Source of the DNA: Akebia trifoliata
Lineage: Eukaryota; Streptophyta; Magnoliopsida; Ranunculales; Lardizabalaceae
Direction of reading: 5' to 3'
DNA: 64,000 bases
Assembly: GCA_017979445.1 (NCBI GenBank)
Contig: CM030715.1
Location: 29,671,090-29,735,089 of the forward strand
Shown: in pieces, positions 36,856 to 48,663 of the stretch
Position numbering within the stretch: the stretch's first letter is position 1
Layout of the letters: each line of letters begins with the position of its first letter
Program-made: the position numbers and the translations under genes
The notes under the pieces: model-generated
Database searches by the model: none
What the model was told of the DNA's origin: nothing
What the model saw: the letters and a program-made list of their open reading frames with translations, nothing else

Positions 36856-37172
36856 TGTTGTGGATATGTGTCTTGTATTCAGTTTTTGACTGAGATCCCA
36901 GTACGATATTTATGTAATCAGGCCGAAATATAAATTTATAACTTCGACCTAAGATTTTGCTTGTTGGAAAAGAAAACAGATTCGAAAGAGAGGAGGTGGA
37001 GAAGGGGTTTTCCTTTGTGACTTTTAATTTACTTGGTATTGTGAAGAAGATTCATCTCCTCCAAGAACATAACCTAGATAAGGGTGAACCTCGTAAAAAT
37101 CTCTAGTTACGTGTTTGTGTTTTATTCTTTATTTTGCATTTTGTGCTTGTTTTCTTGTCAATTTTTAGAACA
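36856..37172 (+). mobile_element. Solo LTR, copia type, with perfect 5-bp duplication
   Basis: 317 bp running from TGTTGTGGATATG to TTTTTAGAACA (TGTT...AACA ends). The identical pentamer CAATA flanks both sides (36851-36855 and 37173-37177). The 3' portion GGTGAACCTCGTAAAAATCT followed by T-rich sequence is typical of copia LTRs. No second LTR or internal domain is nearby. Confidence 0.75.
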
Positions 37173-37177
37173 CAATA

Positions 37178-40100
37178 AAATATTTATTTTTCATGTGCTT
37201 TTGATAGATTTTTCAAAATCTATATGATGTTGGGACATTTGCAATTAAGGAAAAAAAAACTAACCTAATTAAAGTTGTAATTGAAGAGTAATTGCATTCT
37301 TATCTATATATTAATTGTGAGAGGTACACAATAGTAGAAATCCTGAAGATGAGAGGTAATTGATTCTCATAGCAACAAACACATTGCCTTTTGTAGATCC
37401 ATTCTTCTTCGATAAAGGATGAACTAGATTGATCAATTAGAATAATAATTAGGTAACAAATCTAAAATCCTAGTTAGATTATAGATTTGTTCTTATTTGA
37501 AATATTAATAATGTATAAAAGTCCAATACAAATTATATGATACCCAATTCAATTTTGAAATAAGTCAAACTATTAGTTTCTCAAAAAAATTTGAATTTTT
37601 TATACACTGATGTGAATGGCCTTGGTTCAATCCTGTTGAACCCTCCTTCACCTCCATTAACCACTAATCCCTTGTTTGCCAAGTAAAAAAAATGCGATGG
37701 ACATCGATGCAAGAATCTTGAACCATAAATCGAATTGTTCTTGAATCCTCACTAAGAAATTGCATGGTAGGGAGAATGGTAAAGGAAAATAAGGGATAAA
37801 ATTTTGATTTTTTTTGGAAGCCAAAGAAAAACCCCTACAGGATGATAATCCAAGCAATGTTCACAAATTAAAGAACTAAAGAAACCACAAAAGCAAATTG
37901 TGTTCAATAATCAAGAGTAGTCTTCCCTTACATGATCTTATAGAATCTATATATTGGAAACGAAACACGAGCCAAACTCAATATCTAAGAGACAAATCAC
38001 AACCATTCATCTAAATTAATTAACATATATATTTTTTACTAAACACCCTTGGTTTTTGTCACTCCTATGATATTAAAACTTTCAAAACTGTCCAAAGCAT
38101 GATAATCTCTCAGAAAATTGTGATCTGATGCATCTAACAATTTTCCAATCAGATATCAAAATGAAAATTTGTGTTAGTTAGAAGTTAAAGAAATCTAGGT
38201 CCGACGGAATTCAAGAACATGCATTTAAGTTTGTATTCATTGTCCATGTTGTTGACTATAGGTTTTTTATTCTTAGACATGATTAAGAATATCTAATACT
38301 TTGGTCTGCATTGACATAATTTTTGCTTCTTCTTCTTCTTTTTTCTATATGCTAGACTAACATGATTCAATTCAAGTAACATCGTGATCATCGTTATCTT
38401 TATGACCATGATTGTACATAAATAACATACTATATAGAATAGTCATTAAAACTTTACTAACAGTATATATCAGTTGGAAGATATTATTTCTTTGAGATTG
38501 TAAAGTTTTTGAATGGTAAGACCACAGACCTAGGATCAAACCCCACCTTCACTCACTTTAACTATCAAGGAAAAACCTATATTCGTTGTACAATTGTGAG
38601 GATCTTTGTCGTCTACGCCAACATAAACACTAGGAAAATTAGGTTGGGGTTTGTGGTTTAGATTTCACGTATCCAACATTATCATGCCCATTTGTCACTT
38701 AATAATGAAAAATTTACATATCTCTTCCAATTATCTCTTAGGTTAATTGGAAAAGTTATGAATCCACCAAAACATGGCAGCCATGTCATCTACAATAGTA
38801 AAATTTCCTCGATCTATGATCTACAATCCTCTGTGAAGCTTGAAATAAAAGGACATGATAGGTCGAAACTAACTGTTTACCTGATCAAAAACCACTCTTT
38901 TACTGCTTTTGTAGGTCTTATTATTTTGAGTTTTAACTTCGAATTAATGGAAGTAGTATAATTGTATGTGAATCTATGCATGTTTGAACCCCATTTATTT
39001 GTATTGCTTTTAATTGAGATAAGCAAAGAGAAGGAAACTATGTCCCTCTCTTGATGATGGTTTCAAGATAAAGGAAAGTTGAGACATACAAATTTCTGGT
39101 TAGGTCATCATGATTTATTTATAATGAGTTTCCTTCGTCTTCAAGTTAGGGTCACATGAAGATCAGGTTAGTTTTAAGAGAGAGAGAGATGAGATGAGTG
39201 GGTGGGTGGGTGGGTACATGGTAGGACAAAAACATGCCTATTAGACTAAAAAGGATTAAATATGAGCTTAATATGGGTACTCTTAAAGAGGTCCTTTATG
39301 CATTATTGAACGTTTTACAGCCTTAGATGTATCCAATATGAAATAAACAAGATTGGATCGCAAAAGTCTTGGCCTCATTGTCACTTCAAGACCAAGGAAA
39401 AGGGCTTTTGTTGGTTTCTCATAAATTGCCAAAACACATACAGTGGAGACCTTATCAATTTCTGTACTTTTGAGATATTTCATGAAAAAGAGGTCACAAG
39501 TAAAAAAAACATGAAAATATCAAGAGCTCATGAAATAATTAATGAATGGTCAATATGAATCAACTACTTTTCTATTTTTCTTCTATTCATTTGTTCAATG
39601 CATTTGTTCTTCCCCTTACTAGTTCTACTCATCTCTCTCAAACCCATTTATTAGAAAATTTAAGTTCCCAAGAAGCTAGTTATTTATATTCATTTTTCAA
39701 ACAAAAATAAAAAAATCTATATATATATTAGTAAGAGACAGAGTTAATAGTATGGTTCATAAATACAGTCAATGAATCTGAAAGAAAGCATAGCAGCTTT
39801 AGGTACTTTGAAGCCCTTGAGCAAGTGACACCTAAAAGGGCATTCATTTCTTTTCATAGTCTTAATATAGCAATGAGGGTGCAAGTACCTCAAGAACCCT
39901 AATGTGATATTAAAAACCCTAATCTACCAAACAAATTAGTTTAATGAAGAACCCATAGATCTTCTAATAGTTTGCATACATTTACTAATGGTTTTTTCTT
40001 AAACAAAATTATACTATATATAGTAATTAGGGGTATGAATACAGATATGATTGGCGAAATACGCTAAGCCGATCAAAGAACCAAGAATATTATTTTTTTA

Positions 40101-40368
40101 ACTACTATTGCAAAGAATGGTCATAAAAACCAAAGAAAAATTATCACTAGTAGCTTTATCAGTTAATCTGTTGAGGGTAGATTAAATAATGTTGATTGAG
40201 ATTATATCATCTAATGAAGAAAAGAAATAAACCCAAGTCCCTAAGTTCGATAAGGAAAAATTATTTCTTTGATCTTTGCACCTATACTAAAAGCCATGAC
40301 CCAAATACAACTCTTGATAACTTAAAACTATATTGAAAAGGTTCTTGATTGCACACACATCACACACA

Positions 40369-40412
<44 letters not shown>

Positions 40413-40446
40413 GTTCAAGACACTCTCTTCTTACTTCTCTAACTGA
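37178..40446. other. Intergenic stretch without a supportable gene
   Basis: Contains a (GTGG)n run at 39199-39217 and a (CA)n repeat at 40350-40410. Several short frames (e.g. 38692-38961, 39283-39483) have no motif and no exon signals that I trust. Confidence 0.4.
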
Positions 40447-41105
40447 TCAACACATTACATCCTTGAGGAATTTGTACCTTCGATTGGCATGCCTTGGCGA
40501 AGGCGTACCGCTCGCGTTCTTCCCCTTTTCGATGCTGTCATCTCTATCATTTTGTTTGATCTTCTCTCCTGTATCTTTTCGGATCGACTTCTTCGAAGAA
40601 TCTCCATGTTTTGAACTTCTCTCTTCACTAGGCACCAATCACAAGATCCAGCCATTGTTGATGATTCTGATTCTACATAGAAATTACTGCAATACCTGTG
40701 TATACGAAAAGAAATAATTATTATTTAAACCACTAATAAGAGATCACATGGGAATTATAATATACCCATTAAGGATAACAGTCATGATCATGATCATAAA
40801 GATGAGTGTTGTTGGAGTGATAAGTAGTCTAGCTTGATCTATATGATCATGATGGTATTATGATATCTTATCATGATGGATGTCTATCAATGATGACAAT
40901 GATATATTTGATGAAATTCTATGATGGATCTCTATCAATCATTTTGATATCTATGATGATGATGGTTTTCTATGAAGATGATGATGATGGTGATGATGAA
41001 GGCATACGAATGTTGAAAGCGGTTGCAACATTTGGTGCAACGAAAGAGCTTGTCAGGGAAACCGATGTCACCACACATACAGCAAACTGTGTGTAGGTCC
41101 ACCAT
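40447..41105 (-). CDS. Small PHD zinc-finger protein (one-base frameshift in exon 2)
   Basis: PHD fingers bind histone tails; the role of this small plant family is not known to me. Exon 1 (41105-41008) encodes MVDLHTVCCMCGDIGFPDKL and ends within QHS; the intron has donor TTC|GTATGCC and acceptor CACAG|G, and exon 2 is 40695-40447. Zinc ligands are in order: CCMC, RCTKC, FQH, YC and CDWC, a C4HC3 set. The C-terminal half is polar (SEERSSKHGDSSKKS) and ends KFLKDVMC. Exons total 347 nt, one base short of a full frame: after CDWC (at about 40629-40632) the frame shifts before SEERSS. With one more base the protein would be about 115 aa. TTG-free evidence for the start: MVDLH lies after a TATA box and a TC-rich leader. 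The break may be an assembly error or a true null. Confidence 0.8.
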
Positions 41106-41189
41106 TGATGAAGCTTGAATTATGGAAGAGAAGAGAACCCAAAGAGAAGAAGAAGAAGAGTGAATGTAAGGCGAAGGTTGAGTCGGTAG

Positions 41190-41211
41190 ATATTTATATA
41201 TAATTATATAG
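41190..41211 (-). promoter_or_regulatory. TATA box of the PHD-finger gene
   Basis: On the minus strand this reads TATATAATTATATATAAATA, about 90 bp before the ATG, followed by a TC-rich leader (TTCTTCTTCTTCTCTTTGGG). A tight leader of this length is normal for plant genes. Confidence 0.55.
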
Positions 41212-41469
41212 AAGTAGACTACAGGTTGCTTGCAGTCGTTTTCAGTTAGGAGAGAGAGAGAGAGAGAACCTATATAAGACCTTAAATCTATTGGGCTTTT
41301 TAATTTGACCTCCTTAAACAATAACATATATTTAGTCATCATTCTTTCCTTCTTTGTTTTTTAATAAATTGAATTGCCTTCTTGAACCAGTGACCTGGTC
41401 TTAGTCGATGAAGGAGTAGCTTGCACACCTGGAAATTGGGTAGCTATGCCACGACTACTTATTAAGAGA

Positions 41470-41475
41470 CACGTG
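41470..41475. promoter_or_regulatory. G-box (CACGTG) upstream of the PHD-finger gene
   Basis: GACACGTGGCAG, about 265 bp upstream of the TATA box, matches the G-box/ABRE core bound by bZIP and bHLH factors. Function is inferred from position only. Confidence 0.3.
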
Positions 41476-41620
41476 GCAGTCGTTTATGAGCTCATGACCC
41501 TTGAATGTTTGACCGTACATGCAACATAAAAAAAATAAAAAAATAAAAACCATTTTTTTTTCTAGTATGCATCCACCTCTAGAGGTCAAACATTATACAT
41601 TAATGCTGAAATATATTATG

Positions 41621-41784
41621 ATTAATGATAATTTGATGTTCTTTTTTCATACACCCCTCGTATGTTTCTTGACCTGAAAATTACATAATCATAAATTATT
41701 TTCTTGTATATCTGAAGTAAGCAATGGATCTATGATTCTGTAATGGGGGCATCTGAAAAAGAGAACGTCAAATTATCACAACTC
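41621..41784. mobile_element. Palindromic foldback element A variant, copy 11
   Basis: ATTAATGATAATTTGATGTT...GTCAAATTATCACAACTCAT ends, core AATCATAAATTATTTTCTTG, TATATCTGAAG and complement ATGGATCTATGATTCTG. Arms are partly degraded. Confidence 0.55.
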
Positions 41785-42260
41785 ATATATTATAGTTTCT
41801 CTTATATATCTGAAAATTTAGCATAGATGTAAACTCTTTCACTTTGCGATCTGCCATAAGATATGTCATAAAAATAAGCAAATTCTCTTTTACATTATGA
41901 ATAACAATTCTATTGTCAATCATTATGGGTATAATAATATCTCTATGATTAAGTTATACAATTATTTCTTTTATCACCTTCATATTGAATTTCTCAAATT
42001 TTCTAATAAATGATTGACTATAAAATTATTTCTTTTAGTGAACATGTTAGTATTTTTTATTTTGTAAAGGTGAAGAAATATATTTTATTTAGAGATACAA
42101 AGAGAAAAATCTATGATTTCTCAACACTGTCACATCATCATAATGTTGAACGCAACATCCAAGGAAGTCAATTCAGCATTTTCCTTTTCAATATTTTTTT
42201 GTAACAAAGAATCAAACTATTATTATATATATTTTATTTTTCTTTTGAAAAAGAAAAATT

Positions 42261-42432
42261 TTGAATTGACATCGATCGAGACTGCACTCAACACTATGAC
42301 GATGTGGCAGTGTATAAATAATCATAAATTTTTGTCTTGTATCACAAGGAAATAATCTACGGTTCCTGTTCTTTGTCACATCAATGCAATGCTGTGCACA
42401 GTGTCCCAATGAAGTCAATCTAGAATCACTCT
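42261..42432. mobile_element. Palindromic foldback element, subgroup D, copy 2
   Basis: Left TTGAATTGACATCGATCGAG, GACTGCACTCAACACTATG; right CAATGCTGTGCACAGTGTCC, GAAGTCAATCTAGAATCACTC; core ATCATAAATTTTTGTCTTGT, ATCACAAGG. It folds on itself imperfectly. Confidence 0.55.
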
Positions 42433-42454
42433 TTGAAAAAAATTTTGAATTGAC

Positions 42455-42580
42455 TAAAAAAAACACTCATTGAGGTGGTAATGTGCATACAACCATTGAT
42501 TTTTTTTTTTCTTGTATCTCGAGAAAAAAATTATATGATTATGTGCATACTACCACATCAATGAGCGTTTTTTACTATCT
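42455..42580. mobile_element. Palindromic foldback element, subgroup D, copy 3
   Basis: Arms AAAAACACTCATTGAGGTGG, TAATGTGCATAC and complements GTGCATACTACCACATCAAT, GAGCGTTTTTTACT surround ACCATTGATTTTTTTTTTC, TTGTATCTCGAG. Confidence 0.65.
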
Positions 42581-42722
42581 TTTTTAATTAGTTTAGAACA
42601 ACTCTTTTCTTTTATTAACCACAAGATAACACCTAGGGTTTGTGACTTAATGTGCCAAGTGGCATATAAAAGGATAGAGGGAAAAGTTGCAAAAACACTC
42701 TCAAAGTTAGTAGGAAAATGCT

Positions 42723-42870
42723 AAATTGACATTGTTGGAGATTGGGACTATGCTGCTGTGGTATTGCTCAGAGAATCATTGATTTTCTTTACATCTATGA
42801 TTTTTATGTATTTTACCACGTCAGCGCAGTGTTGAATGCAGTGTGCAACAAAGTCAGTGTAGCACGACTC
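42723..42870. mobile_element. Palindromic foldback element, subgroup D, copy 4
   Basis: AAATTGACATTGTTGGAGAT...AACAAAGTCAGTGTAGCACGACTC. Its right end matches copy 1 at 22600 (CAGTGTAGCACGACTC). The core is ATCATTGATTTTCTTTACAT. Confidence 0.6.
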
Positions 42871-43415
42871 AAGTTAGTAATATGGGAGATTTTCATTCAC
42901 TGAGTAAGGGTCAAAGAGCAAAGGTGTCATTTGTTTAAAGCGTATACATCATTTAAAATATACCTAATTATCAAGGGAGGTAGATCTAATAAACTAAAAC
43001 ATTCTAGGCGAGAAAGAAGACAGCTGTGTCCCTGCCCTACGCTGACCCGTTCTTTTTTCCATTTTTATCCTTACCGCCACAGTAGGTTACCCTCACTAAG
43101 GTCCAGAGTCCAGACCCTTTTTGTCGTTATATGAAAGGGAAATTAAATTGGATCACAGGCGATTGGCACCATAAAATCATTTCCTGCACATACGGATTTT
43201 TTCTCACACGTGGCTGATTGACCTTTATACCCTTCTCCACGTGGGAATCTCCTCAGTCACTTGGGTAAAACCGAACCAGAACCTATTCGTTTTCTTCCTT
43301 TGCCATTTCTATTCTTAGAAATTTTAGAATCAACCCCCTTAAAAAAAGGATATTTAATAAGGCCCTTTGTTCTTTGAAAATTAGTAAGATACCTTTTATA
43401 ATTAATTAAGGCAGA
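42871..43415. other. GC-richer spacer with two G-boxes
   Basis: CACACGTGGC (CACGTG at 43207-43212) and CCACGTGGGA (43238-43243) lie 31 bp apart in DNA that is less AT-rich than its surroundings. No gene could be linked to them. Confidence 0.3.
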
Positions 43416-43884
43416 TTTACCAAAACATGCACAACTTTTCGTTTATTTACCAAAACGGTACACTATTCAAAATATTTCCGAAAACGGTAATTTTACCGTT
43501 TTCGGAATTAATTTTTTTTACCAAAACAGTAAAAACAGTAAAATGTATTTTTTGTTTACCGAAAATACCCTTTTTTATTTTTTGACTTAAATTACAAAAA
43601 TAAAATTGATTTTGGTAAAAAAAAATTGTAAATACATATGATTGTTGGATTATCAAAGAGAGTGAATCTTTTAAGTTGGATTTTCATTTTTTTAAGATTA
43701 AAATTATAAATACATATGTAAAACAAAAAAAGGGTATTTTTGGTAAAAAAAAAACATTTTACTGTTTTTACCGTTTTGGTAAAAAAAATTAATTCCGAAA
43801 ACGGTAAAATTACCGTTTTCGGAAATATTTTGAATAGTGTACCGTTTTGGTAAATAATTTCAAAAACTCTACCGTTTTGGTAAA
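43416..43884. mobile_element. 470-bp foldback element with ACCGTTTTGGTAAA ends
   Basis: Left TTTACCAAAACATGC...TTTACCAAAACGGTACACT, right AGTGTACCGTTTTGGTAAAT...CTACCGTTTTGGTAAA. Each arm also contains its own hairpin (CCGAAAACGGTAATTTTACC and GTTTTCGG). AT-rich centre, no ORF. Confidence 0.8.
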
Positions 43885-45303
43885 TTATTCATTAATTTAC
43901 TCATTGACTTGGTCAAAGAAAGATGTTAAGGGATCCTACGAACTCCAACAACCTATTTCAACGTTAAATGGGAATCATGAGAGATTTTTCTGTTTAATGT
44001 ATTCAAATTTACAATATAATTAATCAGATCTTTGAATATTATTTTGATATTAGTAAAGATACTACGATACTCAAATTAAATTTACATGCAATATTATATT
44101 AAAATCTTATAACAAGTATCTTGAAGATTCTACCCATCCCTCTATCTTATAACACAACTATCTCGTAACACTCTCTCCACTATTGAGAGAGAAACTCATG
44201 GTATGAAAAACAAACGTCACAATCATAGTATGATATATATACACATATATATATATCAAAAAAGAAGATTTTTTTTTTTTTTGTCAGATTCACGTTTTTA
44301 AAAATGAACGGTCATTGAACTCTCAATTTTCAAGGGTGGGATTTTACCATATCATTGATGTGGTACTCTTTCAACCATCCAAACATTGCGATAAAATATC
44401 CACTTTCAAGAGTAGCATTCCCTTTATTTTTAGGAAGTTTTTCAATCTATTTCTTTCTTAAACAATTGCATTCATAATGCCTTCCTTGTTAAGGTGATCG
44501 TGATCATCATCTTTGAGGCTCTCATTGTCATTTTTTGTGTCATCGTGATGCTCTTAATCAACATTCTATATCTAGGTCTAGTTTAAGGTTAGGGCTCATT
44601 GCTCTGTCACATGCATCGAGATTTGAACGTTGATCCTAAAAAATACATATGAAAAATTGGATTTCGTATTGAAAATACCCTCAAAAGAATTTTTTTTAAC
44701 AAAAACATCTCCAAATGCTTATTCTCAAAGTGTATTTATTGCACTTTAACGTGTGTCCTTAGGGCACACCTTAACAAGACCCTCTTATAATACATAATCC
44801 ATGACCGACAAGAGCATAATCAGATTTATAATAATTATGATAACTCCTTAAGGGTTTAATTCCAAATACACATACAAAAAAAAGTGTTGTTTTGGAAAGT
44901 TGGCCATTTGTTGGAGAAATGGAGACAAACGCACAAGGTATGGCGGTAAGTCCAATAAAGCACCGTCCATTCTGCAGATCGAGATCAAACTTTATTAGAT
45001 GGGCGGTCCAGATTGTCCATTGTCCACATGTTACACCACAATCTCAAGAACCAAAGCCTGGTGGTGTGGCACTCTAGAGTACTTTTTCGAAATTTAAATT
45101 AATGACTGTACCTTTAGAATATATCCTCGTGCTTCCCATCCCTCCTCTCTATCTAATCCACGAATCCATCTGGTGCCCATTGATTTGTACCTTCCTATCA
45201 ATGTGCGATACACCAATATCACAGCGGATCATACAACTAACTACAATTCTTGGATTTTCAGATCCACACCATAGGACCCCATTAGAGCCAATAAATTATA
45301 AAG
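43885..45303. other. Spacer without a supportable gene
   Basis: AT-rich to about 44880, then a less AT-rich stretch (44890-45290) with two short frames of 61 and 89 codons that show no motif I recognise. Confidence 0.35.
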
Positions 45304-45720
45304 TAGGGGTGCAACTTTGGTCTGGTTCAAATCAAGAATCGATCAAATTGGTTAGCTTTTGGCTGATTTGATTTGAAATAAATTGTGATTCGATTCTAGA
45401 ATAAGGAAATGAACAATTAATCAATTCGATTCGATTCTTGATTCTAAGCTTGTATAGAACTAGACCAAACTAAGAACAGATATCGCGAAATATTTTAGAA
45501 GTTAGAATATAAATTAATAATTTCTTTTATGAATAGATTAATGACTTATTATATGTAATTTATTTGTTTATCTTCCTTAAAATATGTTGTTTTCAATCAA
45601 ACTTACTGAATATTGACAATCGATAGAATTGAATCCAACCAACCTTAGTTTGGTTAGGTTCTGGTTCTTATTTAATGGAATGACATCCAAACCAGAAAAT
45701 CAAACCAAGTTGTACTCCTA
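45304..45720. mobile_element. TAGGGGTGCAA-type element
   Basis: Starts TAGGGGTGCAACTTTGGTCT and ends AACCAAGTTGTACTCCTA, diverged inverted ends of the kind seen in plant hAT-like elements. No 8-bp duplication could be matched. Confidence 0.45.
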
Positions 45721-45767
45721 CTACAAATACATATAGATTATAGACTACAATAATATATAATCAGGTT

Positions 45768-46130
45768 TTTAAAACTCGGTTCACTTGTCCGAGTGGACCG
45801 AGTCATCTCATGTCGCAAGCCAAATTGTTTAAATCGATATAAATCTTTAAAAAATATTAGAAGGTGGCTATTAGTCCTAGATATTCAGTCACAAAATCTT
45901 TCTTTTCATAAATAAATATAAAAAATAAAAATAAAAATATTTTGGATTAAAAAAAAAAAGATATTCAATTGACTCGGCCAAGTTTTGGTAAACTCAGTCG
46001 ATATATTCTCAAAATATGGAATGAATCGATGTGATGGACAATTCACATTGGCCAATATCTCGCTTGGTAGCCTCTGAGACCGGAATGATTTCCCAAGTCA
46101 TCTTGGTCTCGGATGAGCTTTTAAACCATG
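45768..46130. mobile_element. Possible element with TTTAAAACTCGG ends
   Basis: GGTTTTTAAAACTCGGTTCA at the left and GAGCTTTTAAACCATG at the right are loosely inverted, with CCGAGTC and GACTCGG words inside. Tentative. Confidence 0.3.
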
Positions 46131-46746
46131 TTTATAATGTAGATAGGAGTTTATAGAAAAATTAAAATGCCAAAAATTATGTACTAAGTTTAAGGGTGAT
46201 GCCATAATCTTTGAAGGACACTGACCAATCCATGTTTGCCCCCACCTGTCCATAGTCCTATACATCCAAAATCAACTTGATTGATATGACTTCTAATTGT
46301 TTGGTTAGCATTCTTTATTAAGAGCTTCATACCTTAAGTGTCTTGGCTCATGGCCTAAGTAACCAGAATGATGGAATGATGATCGAGCAGTTATGGATGC
46401 AATCATGCAAGAACATGAATAAGAATGCATGAACATCATGTTCGAAAATATCTTAGGGTGTCAAGCACTTTTGGAGAGTTATGTAAATTAGCTCTACGAG
46501 CCCTACATTCGCTTTTTCTTTCTTCGCACATTAATAGAATCATTTTTACTCTATTTCACATTCACAAAGTCTTTTTTTTTTTTTTTTTAAATTAATTAAT
46601 TTATTTATTTTATGAGTAAACTAGACTAGAACTTCCAACTTAAAAGAGAGGCCTGGATTTGCACTCTATCTATTTAGCCTCAAGATTTAATTTTTCTTAT
46701 ATAAGTATAAATATGACCAATTATTCATTTTCTCTTAAAATACTTT

Positions 46747-47618
46747 TAAGGTATGTTTGATTGCATGAAAAGTGACTTTTTTTAGAATTTGAAATCCATG
46801 AAAAAATAATTGTGAAAAATAGGTAGGGTTGGAAAATCAAATTCCATTATTTGATTTTACTTGGATAAAATCAAGAAAAAAATATGAGAAAAAATAAGAA
46901 GAGAGGATGACGAGGAAGAGGGAGCAGGGAGGATGCGGCAGTGACGACGACGATGATGGTGACGGTGGAGGTAAGTGAGGAAAAAGAAGGGAGAACGTGA
47001 TGGTGATGGTGGCAGCAGTGGAGGTAAGTAAGGAAGAAGATGATGAGGAAAATGGGGGGAAAACGTGGTGGTGGTAGTGGCGATGGCGGAGGAGGTGAGG
47101 GATGGAGAATAAGGAGAAGAAGAAAGAGAGAGAGAGAGAGAGAAGGTGGCCAGAGACGGTGATGATAGAGACGAAAATGGCGACAACGACGGTGATGACA
47201 AGGTTAGTGTAATGGTGGTGGTGGTGGTAGTGGCGATGGCGGAGGAAGTGAGGGATGGAGAATAAGGAGAAGAAGAAAGAGAGAGAGAGAGAGAGAAGGT
47301 GGCCAGAGACGGTGATGATAGAGACGAAAACTGCGACGACGACAGTGATGACGATGACGACGAGGTTAGTGTAATGGTGGTGGTGTTGGTAGGAAAGAAG
47401 AAGATATGAGTGGGGAAGAATTGGGGATGAAAAATATGGGTGGATTTTACTTTCCCACCCATATGGGTGGGAAAGTGAAATCCTGTTTTAGTGGACTTTT
47501 TGATTAGGGTGAAAAATGAATTTTCATTTCCATGTGCAATCAAACACTTGAAAAATGTCATTTTCCATGGAAATTGATTTTTCATACTATTTTCCATGTG
47601 CAATCAAACATACCCTTA
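46747..47618. mobile_element. Inverted-repeat element with purine-rich interior, copy 1
   Basis: Left TAAGGTATGTTTGATTGCA, right TGCAATCAAACATACCCTTA. The interior is (GGTGATGAC)n- and GA-rich and includes a 153-bp tandem duplication (47073-47225, 47226-47378). A palindrome CCCACCCATATGGGTGGG lies near 47453-47471. The 248-codon Ser-rich frame on the opposite strand comes from the simple repeats and is not a gene. Confidence 0.65.
47073..47378. repeat. 153-bp tandem duplication in the purine-rich interior
   Basis: Two nearly identical units begin GGTAGTGGCGATGGCGGAGG and include GAGGGATGGAGAATAAGGAG and a GA run. Confidence 0.85.
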
Positions 47619-48150
47619 GTGTTGCATACATCACCGTGTAATTTGAAAGATCCCTCATTAAGATATTCAATGTTCACAGAAATTATTTTTCTAAACAAAA
47701 CCAACTTACTAATTTTGAGCAAAAATTAAAACCTTTCTTTCTCATCGAGGATCCCAAGACTGAGTACTAGCTACCAAATATCCAAAAGATGATTTTCAAC
47801 CTAAGGACTTTTTTATGTGAACTTTATAGTAATTGTTGTTTTACCCATGGTCAAAGAAGACAATGACATTCTTGTTAACAGTTTCATGTTCACCTTTTCC
47901 ATCTTTATCGTAAGAGGTAATTACATTTTCTCCATTGATCACGAAGTTATTCTCAAAAATCATTGTAGAGGAGTTTTATTTTTTTATCACATTGGCTTGA
48001 GCGAGTCCTCAATTTTGTTATTTTTAATATTCTAGAAAATGTGCCTAGGTTTTTCTACACTTGTATTGCCCTCAGTCCAAAAACAAGATCAGTTGACATG
48101 TCCATTGAGTATAATCTTTGTTGTTGACTCTCCCCTACGAAAGAAATGAT

Positions 48151-48663
48151 GGTGTGTTTTGATTGCACATGGAAAATAGGGTGAAAATTAATTTTCATAA
48201 AAAATGATATTTTTCATGTGTTTAATTGCATTTTTTCATGAAAAATCATTTTTCACCCACATCCAAAGGTCTAACAAAAACTAAATTTCAATTTCCCACC
48301 TATATGGATCAAAAAGTGAAATCCATCTTTATTTTTCATCCCTAAATTAATCTCTAACTTATCTTATTTTTTTCCACCACGATCACACTCAACCTCACTA
48401 TCATTGTAGTCACCGTCACCAATCATCTCTCTTTGTCTCTCACCTCCGTCACCACGTCCTTTCCTCTTCTTCCTTCCTTACATCCGTCATCGCAGCCACC
48501 ACGTCCACCTCTTTTCCTCCTTATTCTTCCTCTTTGTCTTCTTCTTCTCCTTTTTTTTTTATTATTTTTTTTTTTTCAAAGGTAACATCAAACAATAAAT
48601 TCAAATTTTCCGTCCTAATCATTTTTTCATGGGTTTTGATTTTTCATGCAATCAAACACACGT
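48151..48663. mobile_element. Inverted-repeat element, copy 2, opposite orientation
   Basis: Left GGTGTGTTTTGATTGCACATGG, right CATGCAATCAAACACACG. The interior is pyrimidine-rich (CCACCACGATCACACTCAAC, CCTCCGTCACCACGTCC), the complement of copy 1, so the two lie in opposite orientation 530 bp apart. Confidence 0.65.

Noticed and set aside
40349..40717. A 122-codon plus-strand frame starting MHTHHTHHTHTH
   Set aside because: It comes from a (CA)n repeat and then runs antisense to exon 2 of the PHD gene.
46857..47603. A 248-codon minus-strand frame rich in Ser, Pro and Thr
   Set aside because: It is translated from the simple-repeat interior and 153-bp duplication of a transposon-like element; no domain, splice signal or promoter supports it.
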